A stretch of DNA of 64,000 nucleotides, from the NCBI RefSeq assembly GCF_000317515.1, contig NC_019738.1, positions 3,994,001-4,058,000 of the forward strand. The letters are read 5' to 3'. Source of the DNA: Allocoleopsis franciscana PCC 7113. GTDB taxonomy: Bacteria; Cyanobacteriota; Cyanobacteriia; Cyanobacteriales; Coleofasciculaceae. Shown here in pieces: positions 34,079-43,249 of the stretch. The position numbers and the translations under genes are program-made. Each line of letters begins with the position of its first letter. Position 1 is the stretch's first letter. The notes below the pieces were generated by a model, which was not told the DNA's origin, did not search any database, and saw only the letters and a list, made by a program, of their open reading frames with translations.

Positions 34079-35227
34079 TCAATTAGGCTGTCTTTTTTCT
34101 AGATCAGCGGCACTCACATCATAGGAACGTTGCGCGGCTTCAACGGCGGCCTGGGTTTGTGGCCCCCAAATCCCGTCGATTTCGCCACGATAGAAGCCCA
34201 GTTCTTGTAAGCGCTTTTGCAACGCCAGTGTCGTCGAATTACTCAGATTAGTATTGGCTGTATTCAATCGACTCGTCGTCGTTTTGGGTGTTTGGCGATT
34301 GGTCGTTGTACTAGGTTTTGAACGATTCGTGCTATTCCTGGATGTGGAACGAGTCGTCGTTGTACTAGGTGTGGTGCGATTCGTGCTATTCCTGGATGTG
34401 GAACGAGTCGTCGTTGTACTAGGTTTTGAACGATTCGTGCTATCCCTGGATGTGGTGCGAGTCGTCGTTGTACTAGGTTTTGAACGATTGCTGGGATTTC
34501 TGCGGGATGACGAAGGATTGGGACCACCGATCACGGGCAAGGCGGCTAAGGTTTGCGGCCCAACAATTCCATCGGGAGCGAGTCCTTTCGCTTGTTGGAA
34601 GCGAATGACTGCCTTTTGGGTTGCTTCATCGAAGATACCGTTGGCACCACCCGGAAACCCGGCTATGGCTAAACTCTCTTGAAGGGCACTCACCTGGGAA
34701 CCGCGATCGCCTAATCGCAAATTGCGTGTCGTAGACACTCTGACTGGCTTCGGCTTGGGTAGTGGCTGTGAATTGAGTTGTCGCACTAGCTTGGCACCTG
34801 GTTTAGATTGCTCTCCCAATGCAGCCAGAGTGTTTGTACCTACAATCCCATCAGGTGCCAATCCTTGGGCTTGCTGAAATTGGATTACCGCATCTTTGGT
34901 TAAGGTACCAAAGTATCCTGTGATATTGGCTTTAAAGTAGCCCAATTCCTGCAATCGTTGCTGAACAGTTGTAACCTCTGCGCCCTGATCACCTTCCTGA
35001 ACAGCGGCGAAAGCCTGATTAGCCATGCCCACGACGCCCAAAGCAATACTGAAAGACAGTAGAGAGACAGCGGCACACCTAGAAAACTTGGGCTGATTCC
35101 AGACCTGATGAATTGTGCCTCTACTCAACTGTTTTAAGCTTTCCCAAGATGCAGTCAAATCTCCATAATCGGTTTCCGTCGGTTCTTCGTTAGCTAAAGC
35201 CAGGTGAAGATAGGCAAGGGTTTCCAT
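34079..35227 (-). CDS. peptidoglycan-binding domain protein with Ser/Thr-rich repeat linker
   Basis: The 382-residue protein has three PG_binding_1 domains: VTTVQQRLQELGYFKANITG near residue 87, VSALQESLAIAGFPGGANGI near 178, and a C-terminal LQKRLQELGFYRGEIDGIWG. Each has the family's DGIVGxxTLAAL or related ending. Between the second and third lies a low-complexity linker of repeated Asn-Arg-Ser/Thr-Lys-Pro-Ser-Thr-Thr units, encoded by near-identical DNA repeats at about 34300-34490. An internal hydrophobic helix near residues 54-73 suggests single-pass anchoring with a cytoplasmic N-terminus. It likely binds the cell wall. The similarly built protein at 35546 begins with the same METLxYxHLAL signature and looks like a paralog. 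Confidence 0.88.
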   Translation of the reverse strand: METLAYLHLALANEEPTETDYGDLTASWESLKQLSRGTIHQVWNQPKFSRCAAVSLLSFSIALGVVGMANQAFAAVQEGDQGAEVTTVQQRLQELGYFKANITGYFGTLTKDAVIQFQQAQGLAPDGIVGTNTLAALGEQSKPGAKLVRQLNSQPLPKPKPVRVSTTRNLRLGDRGSQVSALQESLAIAGFPGGANGIFDEATQKAVIRFQQAKGLAPDGIVGPQTLAALPVIGGPNPSSSRRNPSNRSKPSTTTTRTTSRDSTNRSKPSTTTTRSTSRNSTNRTTPSTTTTRSTSRNSTNRSKPSTTTNRQTPKTTTSRLNTANTNLSNSTTLALQKRLQELGFYRGEIDGIWGPQTQAAVEAAQRSYDVSAADLEKRQPN

Positions 35228-35545
35228 GATGAAGTCTCCAAAGGGTACTTTGACCCGAACGCATTAGCATTGGGTCGTATGGGAAATTTAACCTCAGGAT
35301 TTTCCTGATTTTTTGATAAATTCCCTATTAAACGAACAGGCAAGATGCAATGACCTTTGTAGATTGTCACGCTCTAGTTTACGATAATACAGACTCGCCG
35401 TGATGCAGCTAACTATACCTAGACCAAGTTGGCAAAGGTTAGTCTATCTCTGAGAAAAGTGGGGTCAAAGCTAAGCGTGAGGATGGGGGCGCAGATAAGA
35501 CTGGAAAAAGGGAAATTTTTGCTGGGTTATTTCTGCCTGCGTACA
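35228..35545. other. intergenic stretch between two peptidoglycan-binding protein genes
   Basis: No supported gene. Short plus-strand frames here have no ribosome site. The promoter of the 34079-35227 gene must lie in the left part. Confidence 0.35.
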
Positions 35546-36736
35546 CTAGGGAAAATACGCCACCCTGGCATCAAGCCCTTGCGATCGCAATTGATAGGAG
35601 CGGCTTTCCGCTGTGGCACGGTTAGGAAAAGAGCCAGCATTAACATACTTGCCGCGTTTTGAGCTCGCTAAAGAGGCACTGGCAAAACCCTCTATATCGC
35701 GTACTTGATAAAGGGTGTTCTCATTAAGAACAGGTACCACGACTACATAGCGATTTCTTCTGGCTTGAGAACTGAGTCCTAAAGCCGTCAATGTTTCTCC
35801 ACCGGCAATCCCGTCATCCAATAAGCCACGAGTTCTCTGAAACTGCCTAACCGCCTCCTGAGTTTGCAAACCATAAACCCCATCAACACGACCGGGATTA
35901 AAGCCTCTTTGTCTCAACTCTTGTTGAAGATTCGTCACTTCGGGACCGCGATCGCCCAAGCGCAATATTTGTGCAGAAGGAATGGGGTTGAATCTCCCTG
36001 GGAAAGGACTCCCTGAAAGCGGGGGTGGAGGGGGTAAGTCGAGTGAATCGTTTTGAAAAAATTGGGATGTGGCAGTGGCTGATCCAAATAAGGCTGACTG
36101 AGTTTCAGAACCTACAATTCCATCCGGCTGTATCAGATAGGCTTGCTGGAATCGGCTCACCGCTTCTTTAGTGGCTCGACCAAAGTATCCCGTTAGCTGT
36201 CCATTAAAATATCCTAAGTCCCTCAAACGCCGTTGAACAGCCGTGACTTCTGCTCCGCGATCGCCTTGTTTCAGGACTCGATTGGAACGATTACTAACAC
36301 TAAAATCCCGCCTGGAAATGTTGGTTCTGCGGTCAAATTCTTCAAAGAGTGCCGACTCAGTTTGTGCGCCCACAACACCATCGGGATTGAGTCTCTTATC
36401 CCGCTGGAAACGGATGACTGCGTCTTGGGTTGCTTGATCAAAGATACCGTCTGCCGAGCGATCAAGATATCCTAGCTGCTGTAAACGATTTTGAATGAAG
36501 GTTACCTGTGGGTTGCGATCGCCTAATTGAATTGTCCTTTGAGCCAGTGCCTCCCCTGCCACCCCTAAAGTACCCAGAATGACCAGCAACGAAAGCCACG
36601 AAATCCGTGCTTGGGTGACCAGCTTTTGCCGCTTCCACCACTCCAAAAGTTTCAGACTGTCCCGAATTAAAAGCTCAGTCGTGTCTGTTGTTGCTTCATA
36701 GTCTAATGCTAAATGAAAATACGTGAGTGTCTCCAT
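35546..36736 (-). CDS. peptidoglycan-binding domain protein with SPOR-like C-terminus
   Basis: The 396-residue paralog of the preceding gene starts METLTYFHLALDYEA and has an internal hydrophobic helix (ISWLSLLVILGTLGVAGEAL). Three PG_binding_1 domains follow: VTFIQNRLQQLGYLDRSADG, VTAVQRRLRDLGYFNGQLTG and VTNLQQELRQRGFNPGRVDG. The last 75 residues (YVVVVPVLNENTLYQVRD and VNAGSFPNRATAESRSYQLR) form an SPOR-like or sporulation-related repeat fold that also binds glycan strands. The role is probably cell-wall scaffolding or septum-associated binding; no hydrolase domain is present. Two tandem paralogs suggest a local duplication. Confidence 0.88.
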   Translation of the reverse strand: METLTYFHLALDYEATTDTTELLIRDSLKLLEWWKRQKLVTQARISWLSLLVILGTLGVAGEALAQRTIQLGDRNPQVTFIQNRLQQLGYLDRSADGIFDQATQDAVIRFQRDKRLNPDGVVGAQTESALFEEFDRRTNISRRDFSVSNRSNRVLKQGDRGAEVTAVQRRLRDLGYFNGQLTGYFGRATKEAVSRFQQAYLIQPDGIVGSETQSALFGSATATSQFFQNDSLDLPPPPPLSGSPFPGRFNPIPSAQILRLGDRGPEVTNLQQELRQRGFNPGRVDGVYGLQTQEAVRQFQRTRGLLDDGIAGGETLTALGLSSQARRNRYVVVVPVLNENTLYQVRDIEGFASASLASSKRGKYVNAGSFPNRATAESRSYQLRSQGLDARVAYFP

Positions 36737-36955
36737 ATTGAGCTAGGTAATTTTTGGTTATTAGTTTATCAAGGAAGATTTTATTTTAGCGAATTGGTTT
36801 AACACTGTTTATACTCTATTCATGAAATTACAAATGAGTCTTATCGACTGATTGAATTGGGAAATATGCTTCAATAAATAATAGGATTTATATAGTCTTT
36901 GTTGGGTCTGATGTTTGACAGAAAGACTGACAAAATGATGTGGGGGGTTAATGGT

Positions 36956-37597
36956 ATGAAACGAATGAGCCACTGGGGCCGACCTATCGCTGTGTTTGCT
37001 TTAGTATTAAGTACGGTGGGAGGGATGAAGGCTACTGCCACTGTATTGAGCAACACTGCGACAGGCAACAGCCGATTGGCATCAGAAGCTATTTTTTCTC
37101 TGAAGAAAAGCAATATTCAACTGGCGCAGCGAGTAGGAGAGTGTCGGGCAGCAGCCAGATCGACATTTATCTACCAAGATCGTTCAACCACCAATCGCAT
37201 TAGAGCTCTACAGTCCAACGAAAAAGTTATTTTAGCAGAGGCAGGTGGGAGAGATGGGTGGATTGCCGTGAGTTCTCCCATCAGCGGATTCGTACAGACC
37301 CAAGACCTCAAACGTTGCGCTGAAGTCTCCACTCTTCCGGCGAGGCGCAATCTTTGCCGCCAAGTGATTTATGAGGGTGTTGAGGGTGTGGCAGTGCGAG
37401 AGAAACCCGAAATTAGTTCTAGTCAAGTTAGCACAGTATTTTTTGGCGATCGCATCACGCTTTCCAATCCGCCAGAATTTATCACAGATGGCATGGGACG
37501 CGAGTGGACTAAACTGACAGATCCTAGCGTTGGATGGATGTCTAATGGAATTCCTGCTAGAGGAGATATTAATCTTGTTGCTTGTTTTCAGTCGTAG
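36956..37597 (+). CDS. secreted protein with two SH3-like domains
   Basis: The ATG at 36956 gives about 213 residues with a signal-like N-terminus (MKRMSHWGRPIAVFALVLST). The mature part has two bacterial SH3-like units, each starting with a Cys pattern: GECRAAARSTFIYQDRST with VSSPISGFVQTQDLKRC, and NLCRQVIYEGVEGVAVREKP ending VGWMSNG. Paired cysteines may form disulfides in the periplasm. Such proteins often bind peptidoglycan. It is divergent from the peptidoglycan-binding paralogs, consistent with an envelope locus. A TTG frame start at 36899 is less likely. Confidence 0.75.
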   Translation: MKRMSHWGRPIAVFALVLSTVGGMKATATVLSNTATGNSRLASEAIFSLKKSNIQLAQRVGECRAAARSTFIYQDRSTTNRIRALQSNEKVILAEAGGRDGWIAVSSPISGFVQTQDLKRCAEVSTLPARRNLCRQVIYEGVEGVAVREKPEISSSQVSTVFFGDRITLSNPPEFITDGMGREWTKLTDPSVGWMSNGIPARGDINLVACFQS

Positions 37598-37670
37598 GGC
37601 TATAAAGCGTTGACAGCATCTCCCCAATTAGAAACCTGTAGGTTCTGTCTTGTGCAATCCAACAATTAAT

Positions 37671-37697
37671 TTAGCCCAGACATGGATTCTGGGCTAA
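37671..37697. terminator. hairpin, probable terminator of the SH3 protein gene
   Basis: A perfect 10-bp stem (TTAGCCCAGA / TCTGGGCTAA) with a 7-base loop lies 74 nt after the SH3 gene stop and before the convergent 58-residue gene. No long T-run follows, so termination is probable rather than certain. Confidence 0.6.
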
Positions 37698-37765
37698 TTG
37701 TACAAATGTTTAAAATGTCCTGAAATTTTGATGAATTCTGCCCAAAATGGGTTGAGATACTCCGT

Positions 37766-37942
37766 TTAAATCAGCCCTAACTCACTGCACAACAGAGCAA
37801 CCAGCACCGAAAAACCTGTAATAGCTAAAGCCATCAGGGGGTGCTGCCCTTGGCTGACAGCAAAAGATGTGACGATCCCAGCCCCTAATGCGGCTGTTAC
37901 AGCTGCTCCCAGCCAGTCTTTATTAGAATTTTTGTTGTACAT
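37766..37942 (-). CDS. small membrane protein of 58 residues
   Basis: A complete minus-strand frame from ATG 37942 to TAA 37766 encodes MYNKNSNKDWLGAAVTAALG and onward. Two hydrophobic segments (LGAAVTAALGAGIVTSF and LMALAITGFSVLVALLC) suggest a two-helix inner-membrane protein. Both segments are glycine- and alanine-rich, and the polar N-terminal start fits a real gene better than chance. No strong Shine-Dalgarno is seen. The family is unknown to me. Confidence 0.55.
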   Translation of the reverse strand: MYNKNSNKDWLGAAVTAALGAGIVTSFAVSQGQHPLMALAITGFSVLVALLCSELGLI

Positions 37943-38362
37943 CGTGTGAATCTATCGGTGAGGTTGTTAAAACAGCGAGTTACAGTTTTACAACCTACCA
38001 TCACTTCTCAGTTGGCTTTCATTTGCTGGGAGTTTTGCAATTAAGGTTAAAGTTTAGCTAATTTTCTTAACACAAAGAAGAGCCGGTATCATTAGACCTC
38101 TTGCAAAAATACAAAGAACCCCTCCCCAACCCTCTCCTCACTAAAGCTCCGGTTACCAAGGGGAGGGAGCAAGATTTCGAGGATGGCTGATACCCCTAAC
38201 CTTTCTCTGACCAGAAAAATTATTACCATAAACTATTGATTTTGTCAATTTAAGTTGCTACAATACTAATGTTGCAACAGCAACAAAGTCAGAAGCCAGC
38301 CCGTCACCGTGGAAAGTCGCAGGCTGGCTCTGGCTCCCCATAACAAAGGAGTCAAATTCATT

Positions 38363-38545
38363 ATGAACGAAAAACCCAGCCTTAAGCCTTGGGCGATCGC
38401 TCGTCAGCTTCCCACTCTGAAATGGCTGATTATCGCCCGATACCGCTCTCGCTCAGATGCGGATGGACATCTGCTGTTATTGCGGCAACGAGTTCCCAAC
38501 ATGAAATTTAAAGTTGTGTTCGAGTTGTTTGAAACCACTCGATAA
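38363..38545 (+). CDS. small conserved-type hypothetical protein
   Basis: The frame from ATG 38363 encodes 60 residues (MNEKPSLKPWAIARQLPTLK). An AAAGGAG site lies 11 nt upstream. The sequence has the pattern of a small cytoplasmic alpha/beta protein: KWLIIARYRSRSDADGHLLL, then a VVFELF strand, resembling cyanobacterial small ORFs with a strand-helix-strand layout. A long imperfect inverted repeat (AGCCAGCC ... GGCTGGCT, 38295-38327) lies just upstream and might structure the 5' leader. Function unknown. Confidence 0.6.
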   Translation: MNEKPSLKPWAIARQLPTLKWLIIARYRSRSDADGHLLLLRQRVPNMKFKVVFELFETTR

Positions 38546-38656
38546 CGGAGGAAAAGTGTACCCGCCTTTACTCTTAGCAGTAAGGGTGGGTTTGGCTTGA
38601 GATTTGCAGGTGCGATCGCTCAGATAGTTTTTAAACTGTCCCTTACAGCTAAAGTA

Positions 38657-38920
38657 TCAGACAACTTTCCAAGTATTGCCAGTTGGAGCAAAAGCGACAT
38701 TGACAAGGATTGAGCCATCTTTCTTGCCTGTTGGGTACACGTTCCATGTACCTGTGGCAACGTCACGCCGAAATTGTTGGTTTTGACGAAGTTGGCTGTA
38801 GACGCATCCTTTGGAACGTCCTACCAGCATTGACGCACGTTCAACAGTGCAAGCAGCTTCTACCAAAACCTCAATCGGCTGATTGAACAGATTAAGCTGT
38901 TCCTTGTTATTATTGGACAT
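38657..38920 (-). CDS. small hypothetical protein with HTH-like segment
   Basis: This 87-residue frame starts at ATG 38920 (MSNNNKEQLNLFNQPIEVLV). A segment AACTVERASMLVGRSKGCVY resembles an excisionase-like helix-turn-helix with recognition helix SKGCVYSQLRQN. An AAGGAG-like motif (CAAGGAG on the minus strand) lies about 9 nt upstream, supporting translation. The upstream region contains two related imperfect repeats (TGGTTCCAGCCAGTTGCTCA and CTAGTTCCAGCTAGAGGCGC) that could be binding sites. It is divergent from the NTPase-TPR gene and could regulate it; this is inference. Confidence 0.55.
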   Translation of the reverse strand: MSNNNKEQLNLFNQPIEVLVEAACTVERASMLVGRSKGCVYSQLRQNQQFRRDVATGTWNVYPTGKKDGSILVNVAFAPTGNTWKVV

Positions 38921-39138
38921 ACAAACTCCTTGGTCTACATAGACCGAAACTACAAGTTAAGAGAGTTACTGGTTCCAGCCAGTTGCTCATGCAGATTTGC
39001 AAACAATTGAGGGCGTTTCTAGTTCCAGCTAGAGGCGCTCATTTGCTTATAGGGAAAGATAACATAGCTTGAATTAACTATACAACAAGAATATCGTATG
39101 TTAAAAATGAAGTACGTTTAAATCAACGTATATTTGAA

Positions 39139-41721
39139 GTGAAAGTAGACTTCCTCTCCCGCTACACGCCTAGGCTGATGTCGGCTGAAGTGCTGGAAGC
39201 CATATTTGTCCAGCGTCAGGAGCTAGCACACAACCTTATAGAATGCATCCGCGATCGCATTCTCGCATCAGCAAGGCATCATACGCTGCTTACTGGAGCG
39301 CGTGGTATTGGCAAAACGCACCTGGTTTCGTTGGTATATCACCGTATCCGGGATATGAAAGATTTGCAGGAACACATCTTGATCGCATGGCTAAGCGAGG
39401 AGGAATGGAGCGTTACATCGTTTCTTGACTTGTTGTTATGTGTCTTCCAAGCCCTGCAAGAAGAATCTAAAAATAGTAAGGGCACACAGCCGTGCCTTCC
39501 TACAGAGCGTGTTGAATCGCTTTACGAACTGCCGATTGAGGATGCTGAGTCTGATGGTGCAGCATTGCTTAAAGAATTTATCGGCGATCGCACATTACTT
39601 CTGCTCGTAGAGAACTTGGACGACTTGTTTTCTGGGCTAGGTAAAGATGGACAAAAACAACTGTGTACTTTTTTAGAAGAGAATAACTGCATCATTCTGG
39701 CAACAGCCCAGAGTTATTTTAAAGATGTCAAGCAGAAGAATGCACCTTTTTATGGATTCTTCCGCCATGAAGAACTAAAAGATTTAAATACTAGTGAGGC
39801 GACGCAACTGTTAGCGAACATCGCCAAACTTAAGGGTAATAGCGCACTAGAATCATTTATTCAAACGCCAACGGGACGCGATCGCATTAAAGCAGTCCAT
39901 TTCCTTGCGGGTGGCAACCATCGTTTATATGTCATATTTTCTGAATTTCTGACTCATCAGGAGTCGCTTGATCAACTGGTAGACGCATTTATGCGAACCC
40001 TGGATGATTTGACTCCTTACTACCAGGAACGAATGAGATTTCTTTCACCTCAGCAACGAAAGATTGTCGATTTTTTGTGCGATCGCCGTCAAGCTGTCAC
40101 TGTCAAAGAGATAGCCCAACGCTGTTTCATGACGCATCAGACAGCATCCAGCCAACTGAAGAAGGTATTAGAAATGGGCTATGTTCGTTCTGAACCTATC
40201 GGGCGCGAGTCCTATTACGAACTGCGTGAGCCACTGATGCGCTTTTGCCTAGAGGTCAAGAAGCAACGGGGAGAGCCAGTACGGTTATTTGTGGACTTTT
40301 TGCGGATTTGGTACACGCGGACGGATTTGGAACAGCGATTAGGGCGGCTACCACCTAATGCCAAATTAGAGCGAGAATATTTGCTTCATGCGCTACGAGA
40401 AACTGAAGAAGAAGCTGAAGAGATTGTAGAAATCTGCTTGGAGGATTATTACGCCTATCTTGAAGAGGAGAACTTTGCCCAAGCACTGCAAATTGCACAG
40501 GAACTAGTAGCAATTCGCGGTCACATAGAGGACTGGCTTGAGCAGGGATACTGTTTAGGTGTTCTTGGACGCATTGAAGAAGCCTTGGCATCCTTTAGTA
40601 AAGCGATCAAGCTTGACCCTAATGAGCCTATAGCTTGGTTCAACCGAGGTATTGCGCTGCGCTGCCTCGAACGTTACGAAGAAGCCTTGGCGTCCTTCAA
40701 CAAAGGGCTTGAGCTTAACCCCAATGAGTCCATAACTTGGAGAAACCGAGGTGCGACGCTAGGTAATCTCGGACGCCACGAAGACGCCTTGATATCCTAT
40801 GATAAGGCGATTGAGCTTGAGCCGGCTAACGCCAATGCTTTAATCAATCGGGGTGCCGCACTAGGTAATCTCGGACGCTATGAAGAAGCTTTGGTATCCT
40901 ACGACAAGGCTATTGAACTTGACCCAACTAACGCTAATGCTTTGATCAACCAAGGTGTGGTTTTCAGTAAGCTCAGACGCTATAACGAAGCCTTGGTATG
41001 CGCTGACAAGGCGATTGAGCTTGACCCGAATTATGGACTCGTTTGGAACTACCAAGGTTGGGTGTTGGGCCAACTTGAGCGCTACGATGAAGCATTAACA
41101 TCCTACGACAAAGCGATTGAGCTTGACCCGACTGATGCAGATGGTTGGTTCAATCGAGGTTGGCTGCTGGGCGAACTCGGAAGCTATGACGAGGGATTAG
41201 AATCCTGCGATAAGGCAATTGAGTTAGGAGAACAGTCTTCATTTGTCTTCTTAAACCGTGCTGAGTATTTACTGGCACTAAACCGATGGGAAGATGGCAT
41301 TGCAGCATTAGACAAGGCGCTGCATCGCTTTGCTCATGCGGATGAGCCAGACACAGGTGACGAAAAGGCCATTATCCGCAACCTGTTCAAAAGCACTCAC
41401 GATGCATCGATATGGCGATCGCGCATTTCCACCCTAATAGAACTTTACGACAAACACCAAGTTATCTCTGCATTAGGACAGGGACTTGTACGCAGCATTC
41501 CCGAATTGATGTCGGAAATGGTTAGCGATAAGGCAAGACAAACATGGCTAGAAGTATGGCAAGAACTGACAAGCGATCGCACTCAATTCCAACTCCCCCT
41601 CCGTCTTCTCAATATAGCTGTCCGCTATCGTGAGACAAAAGGCGATAAGCGTGTTTTACTACAACTTCCCATTGAAGAGCGCAATTTGCTAAAACCGTTG
41701 CTAAGAATAGACCAACCGTAG
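39139..41721 (+). CDS. AAA/STAND-like NTPase with C-terminal TPR array
   Basis: The 860-residue protein starts at a GTG. Residues 1-300 form an Orc/Cdc6-like AAA ATPase: Walker A TGARGIGKT at 52-60 and Walker B TLLLLVENLDDL near 150. A winged helix follows around 300-370 (QQRKIVDFLCDRRQAVTVKE, then TAHQT-like SSQLKKVL). From about 470 to 710 there are seven or more TPR units (NALINRGAALGNLGRYEEAL, then KAIELDPTNAN). The C-terminus is helical with no recognised effector. This domain order is typical of STAND-type signal proteins, including some immune sensors. The WGR-propeller gene follows 22 nt later, suggesting an operon. Confidence 0.82.
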   Translation: MKVDFLSRYTPRLMSAEVLEAIFVQRQELAHNLIECIRDRILASARHHTLLTGARGIGKTHLVSLVYHRIRDMKDLQEHILIAWLSEEEWSVTSFLDLLLCVFQALQEESKNSKGTQPCLPTERVESLYELPIEDAESDGAALLKEFIGDRTLLLLVENLDDLFSGLGKDGQKQLCTFLEENNCIILATAQSYFKDVKQKNAPFYGFFRHEELKDLNTSEATQLLANIAKLKGNSALESFIQTPTGRDRIKAVHFLAGGNHRLYVIFSEFLTHQESLDQLVDAFMRTLDDLTPYYQERMRFLSPQQRKIVDFLCDRRQAVTVKEIAQRCFMTHQTASSQLKKVLEMGYVRSEPIGRESYYELREPLMRFCLEVKKQRGEPVRLFVDFLRIWYTRTDLEQRLGRLPPNAKLEREYLLHALRETEEEAEEIVEICLEDYYAYLEEENFAQALQIAQELVAIRGHIEDWLEQGYCLGVLGRIEEALASFSKAIKLDPNEPIAWFNRGIALRCLERYEEALASFNKGLELNPNESITWRNRGATLGNLGRHEDALISYDKAIELEPANANALINRGAALGNLGRYEEALVSYDKAIELDPTNANALINQGVVFSKLRRYNEALVCADKAIELDPNYGLVWNYQGWVLGQLERYDEALTSYDKAIELDPTDADGWFNRGWLLGELGSYDEGLESCDKAIELGEQSSFVFLNRAEYLLALNRWEDGIAALDKALHRFAHADEPDTGDEKAIIRNLFKSTHDASIWRSRISTLIELYDKHQVISALGQGLVRSIPELMSEMVSDKARQTWLEVWQELTSDRTQFQLPLRLLNIAVRYRETKGDKRVLLQLPIEERNLLKPLLRIDQP

Positions 41722-41743
41722 GCAAAAGCGAGGGAGTCGGGTA

Positions 41744-43165
41744 ATGGCTGAAGAAAAGACCTATTTAGAACTGTCTCAAACCGAAGGCAGTTCCCACAAA
41801 TTCTATGAAGTCATCGTCAACGATACCCAAGTTACCATCCGTTATGGTCGAATTGGTGATTCGGGACAGACTCAGAGCAAAACCTACCCTACTCCTGAAA
41901 AAGCGAAAGCTGATGCCACGAAGAAAATCAACGAAAAGCTGAAAAAAGGCTATGAACACGCCGTCATCGGTGTACGCCAGAAGCGTCCGGTGACACGCCG
42001 CCAAGTTACCAGTACTACCTCCACCGCAAAACAAGCCCCCATCCTCTGGAAATTTGCCTCCGGTTCATCCGCTTTTGGCATCTTTATCGATGCTGAACGG
42101 TGTTGGGTGGGTAACCAAGCGGGTAAAGTTTTTGCCCTCAATCCTCAAGGACAAGTTCTCAATCAGTTTAAACTCCCCGATGGTGTGAAATGTCTGGTTG
42201 CTGATGATGTTTGGATTTACGCGGGGTGTGATGATGGCAATGTCTATGACCTCACAGGTAAGTTACCACGACTCGCTTACGCCATTGATGAACATGTCGA
42301 TATCTTTTGGCTGGATATCAACGATGGTGTCTTAGGCGTTTCTGACGCGAATGGTGGCGTAACCACCATTGATCATGATGATGAATCTCAGTGGACGCGT
42401 CTGAGTCAAGGTCAGAGTGGTTGGATGGTACGCTGTGATCAGTCGGGTGTCTATCACGGTCACAGTGCAGGCGTGACGATGTATGATGCCAAAGAAGGTC
42501 GAATGCTGTGGCATCAAAAAACCAAGGGAAGTGTGCTCTTTGGTTGGCAGGAAGCCTCATTTGTGTATGCGGGCACAAGTGATAAGAAGGTTTATTGTTT
42601 TAGTAAGAAGGGTGAAGTAGGCCCCGTTTACTCCTGTGATGCGGCGGTTTACTCCTGCGCTACGGCTAGTGATGGCAAATATGTCTTCGCCGGAGATAAC
42701 AGTTCTTCGATTTATTGCTTTAATCAGGCCGGTGAACGGCTGTGGAAGCTAGGTACAGGTTGCGGTTCGGCGTTTTCGATGCAGTTTTTTGATCAGCGTG
42801 TTTATATTGTGACAACCGATGGTTCTTTAGCCTGTATTGATGCTAGTGACGCGGCTATTGCTGCCGCCCAAGCGGGTACAGTTCCCCAAGCAACTCTGAT
42901 TAAAGCCCCGAAAGGAGAGGGTGCAGCCCCCTCGGCGACGTTGGAAACGACTGCCGACACGACACAAGGGGTGATTGTGGAGTGCTTCCGGGAGGGGGGT
43001 AAATTGAGAGTTCGGATTGTCTCGCCTGGATACAACCCCAGTTGGAATGTACAGTTTCCCAAAGATATTCGTAAAGAAGGCGATCGCTATCTCGTTCAAG
43101 AGGTGCGCGAGTCGGCACGGGGTGGCTTCTATCGCGCTTATGGTGATATCAAAAAATTGGTCTAG
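41744..43165 (+). CDS. WGR domain protein with PQQ-like beta-propeller
   Basis: The 473-residue protein opens with a WGR domain (residues 5-80: YLELSQTEGSSHKFYEVIVN, then RYGRIGDSGQTQSKTYPTPE), a nucleic-acid-binding fold known from PARP proteins and bacterial molybdate-region proteins. Residues 100-370 form a PQQ/WD-like beta-propeller with repeated blocks such as VFALNPQGQVL, VYDLTGK and IYCFNQAGERLWKL. The C-terminal 60 residues (VECFREGGKLRVRIVSPGYN) form a further beta domain. It is placed directly after the NTPase-TPR gene and 84 nt before the lamin-tail protein. Function unknown; the WGR and propeller suggest ligand or DNA-end sensing. Confidence 0.85.
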   Translation: MAEEKTYLELSQTEGSSHKFYEVIVNDTQVTIRYGRIGDSGQTQSKTYPTPEKAKADATKKINEKLKKGYEHAVIGVRQKRPVTRRQVTSTTSTAKQAPILWKFASGSSAFGIFIDAERCWVGNQAGKVFALNPQGQVLNQFKLPDGVKCLVADDVWIYAGCDDGNVYDLTGKLPRLAYAIDEHVDIFWLDINDGVLGVSDANGGVTTIDHDDESQWTRLSQGQSGWMVRCDQSGVYHGHSAGVTMYDAKEGRMLWHQKTKGSVLFGWQEASFVYAGTSDKKVYCFSKKGEVGPVYSCDAAVYSCATASDGKYVFAGDNSSSIYCFNQAGERLWKLGTGCGSAFSMQFFDQRVYIVTTDGSLACIDASDAAIAAAQAGTVPQATLIKAPKGEGAAPSATLETTADTTQGVIVECFREGGKLRVRIVSPGYNPSWNVQFPKDIRKEGDRYLVQEVRESARGGFYRAYGDIKKLV

Positions 43166-43249
43166 AACTCAACTTATGAACAAACAACGGGTTAAATCCT
43201 TAATACAACTCATCTCCATTGATGCTGAAAAAACTTATGAGCCACTAAA

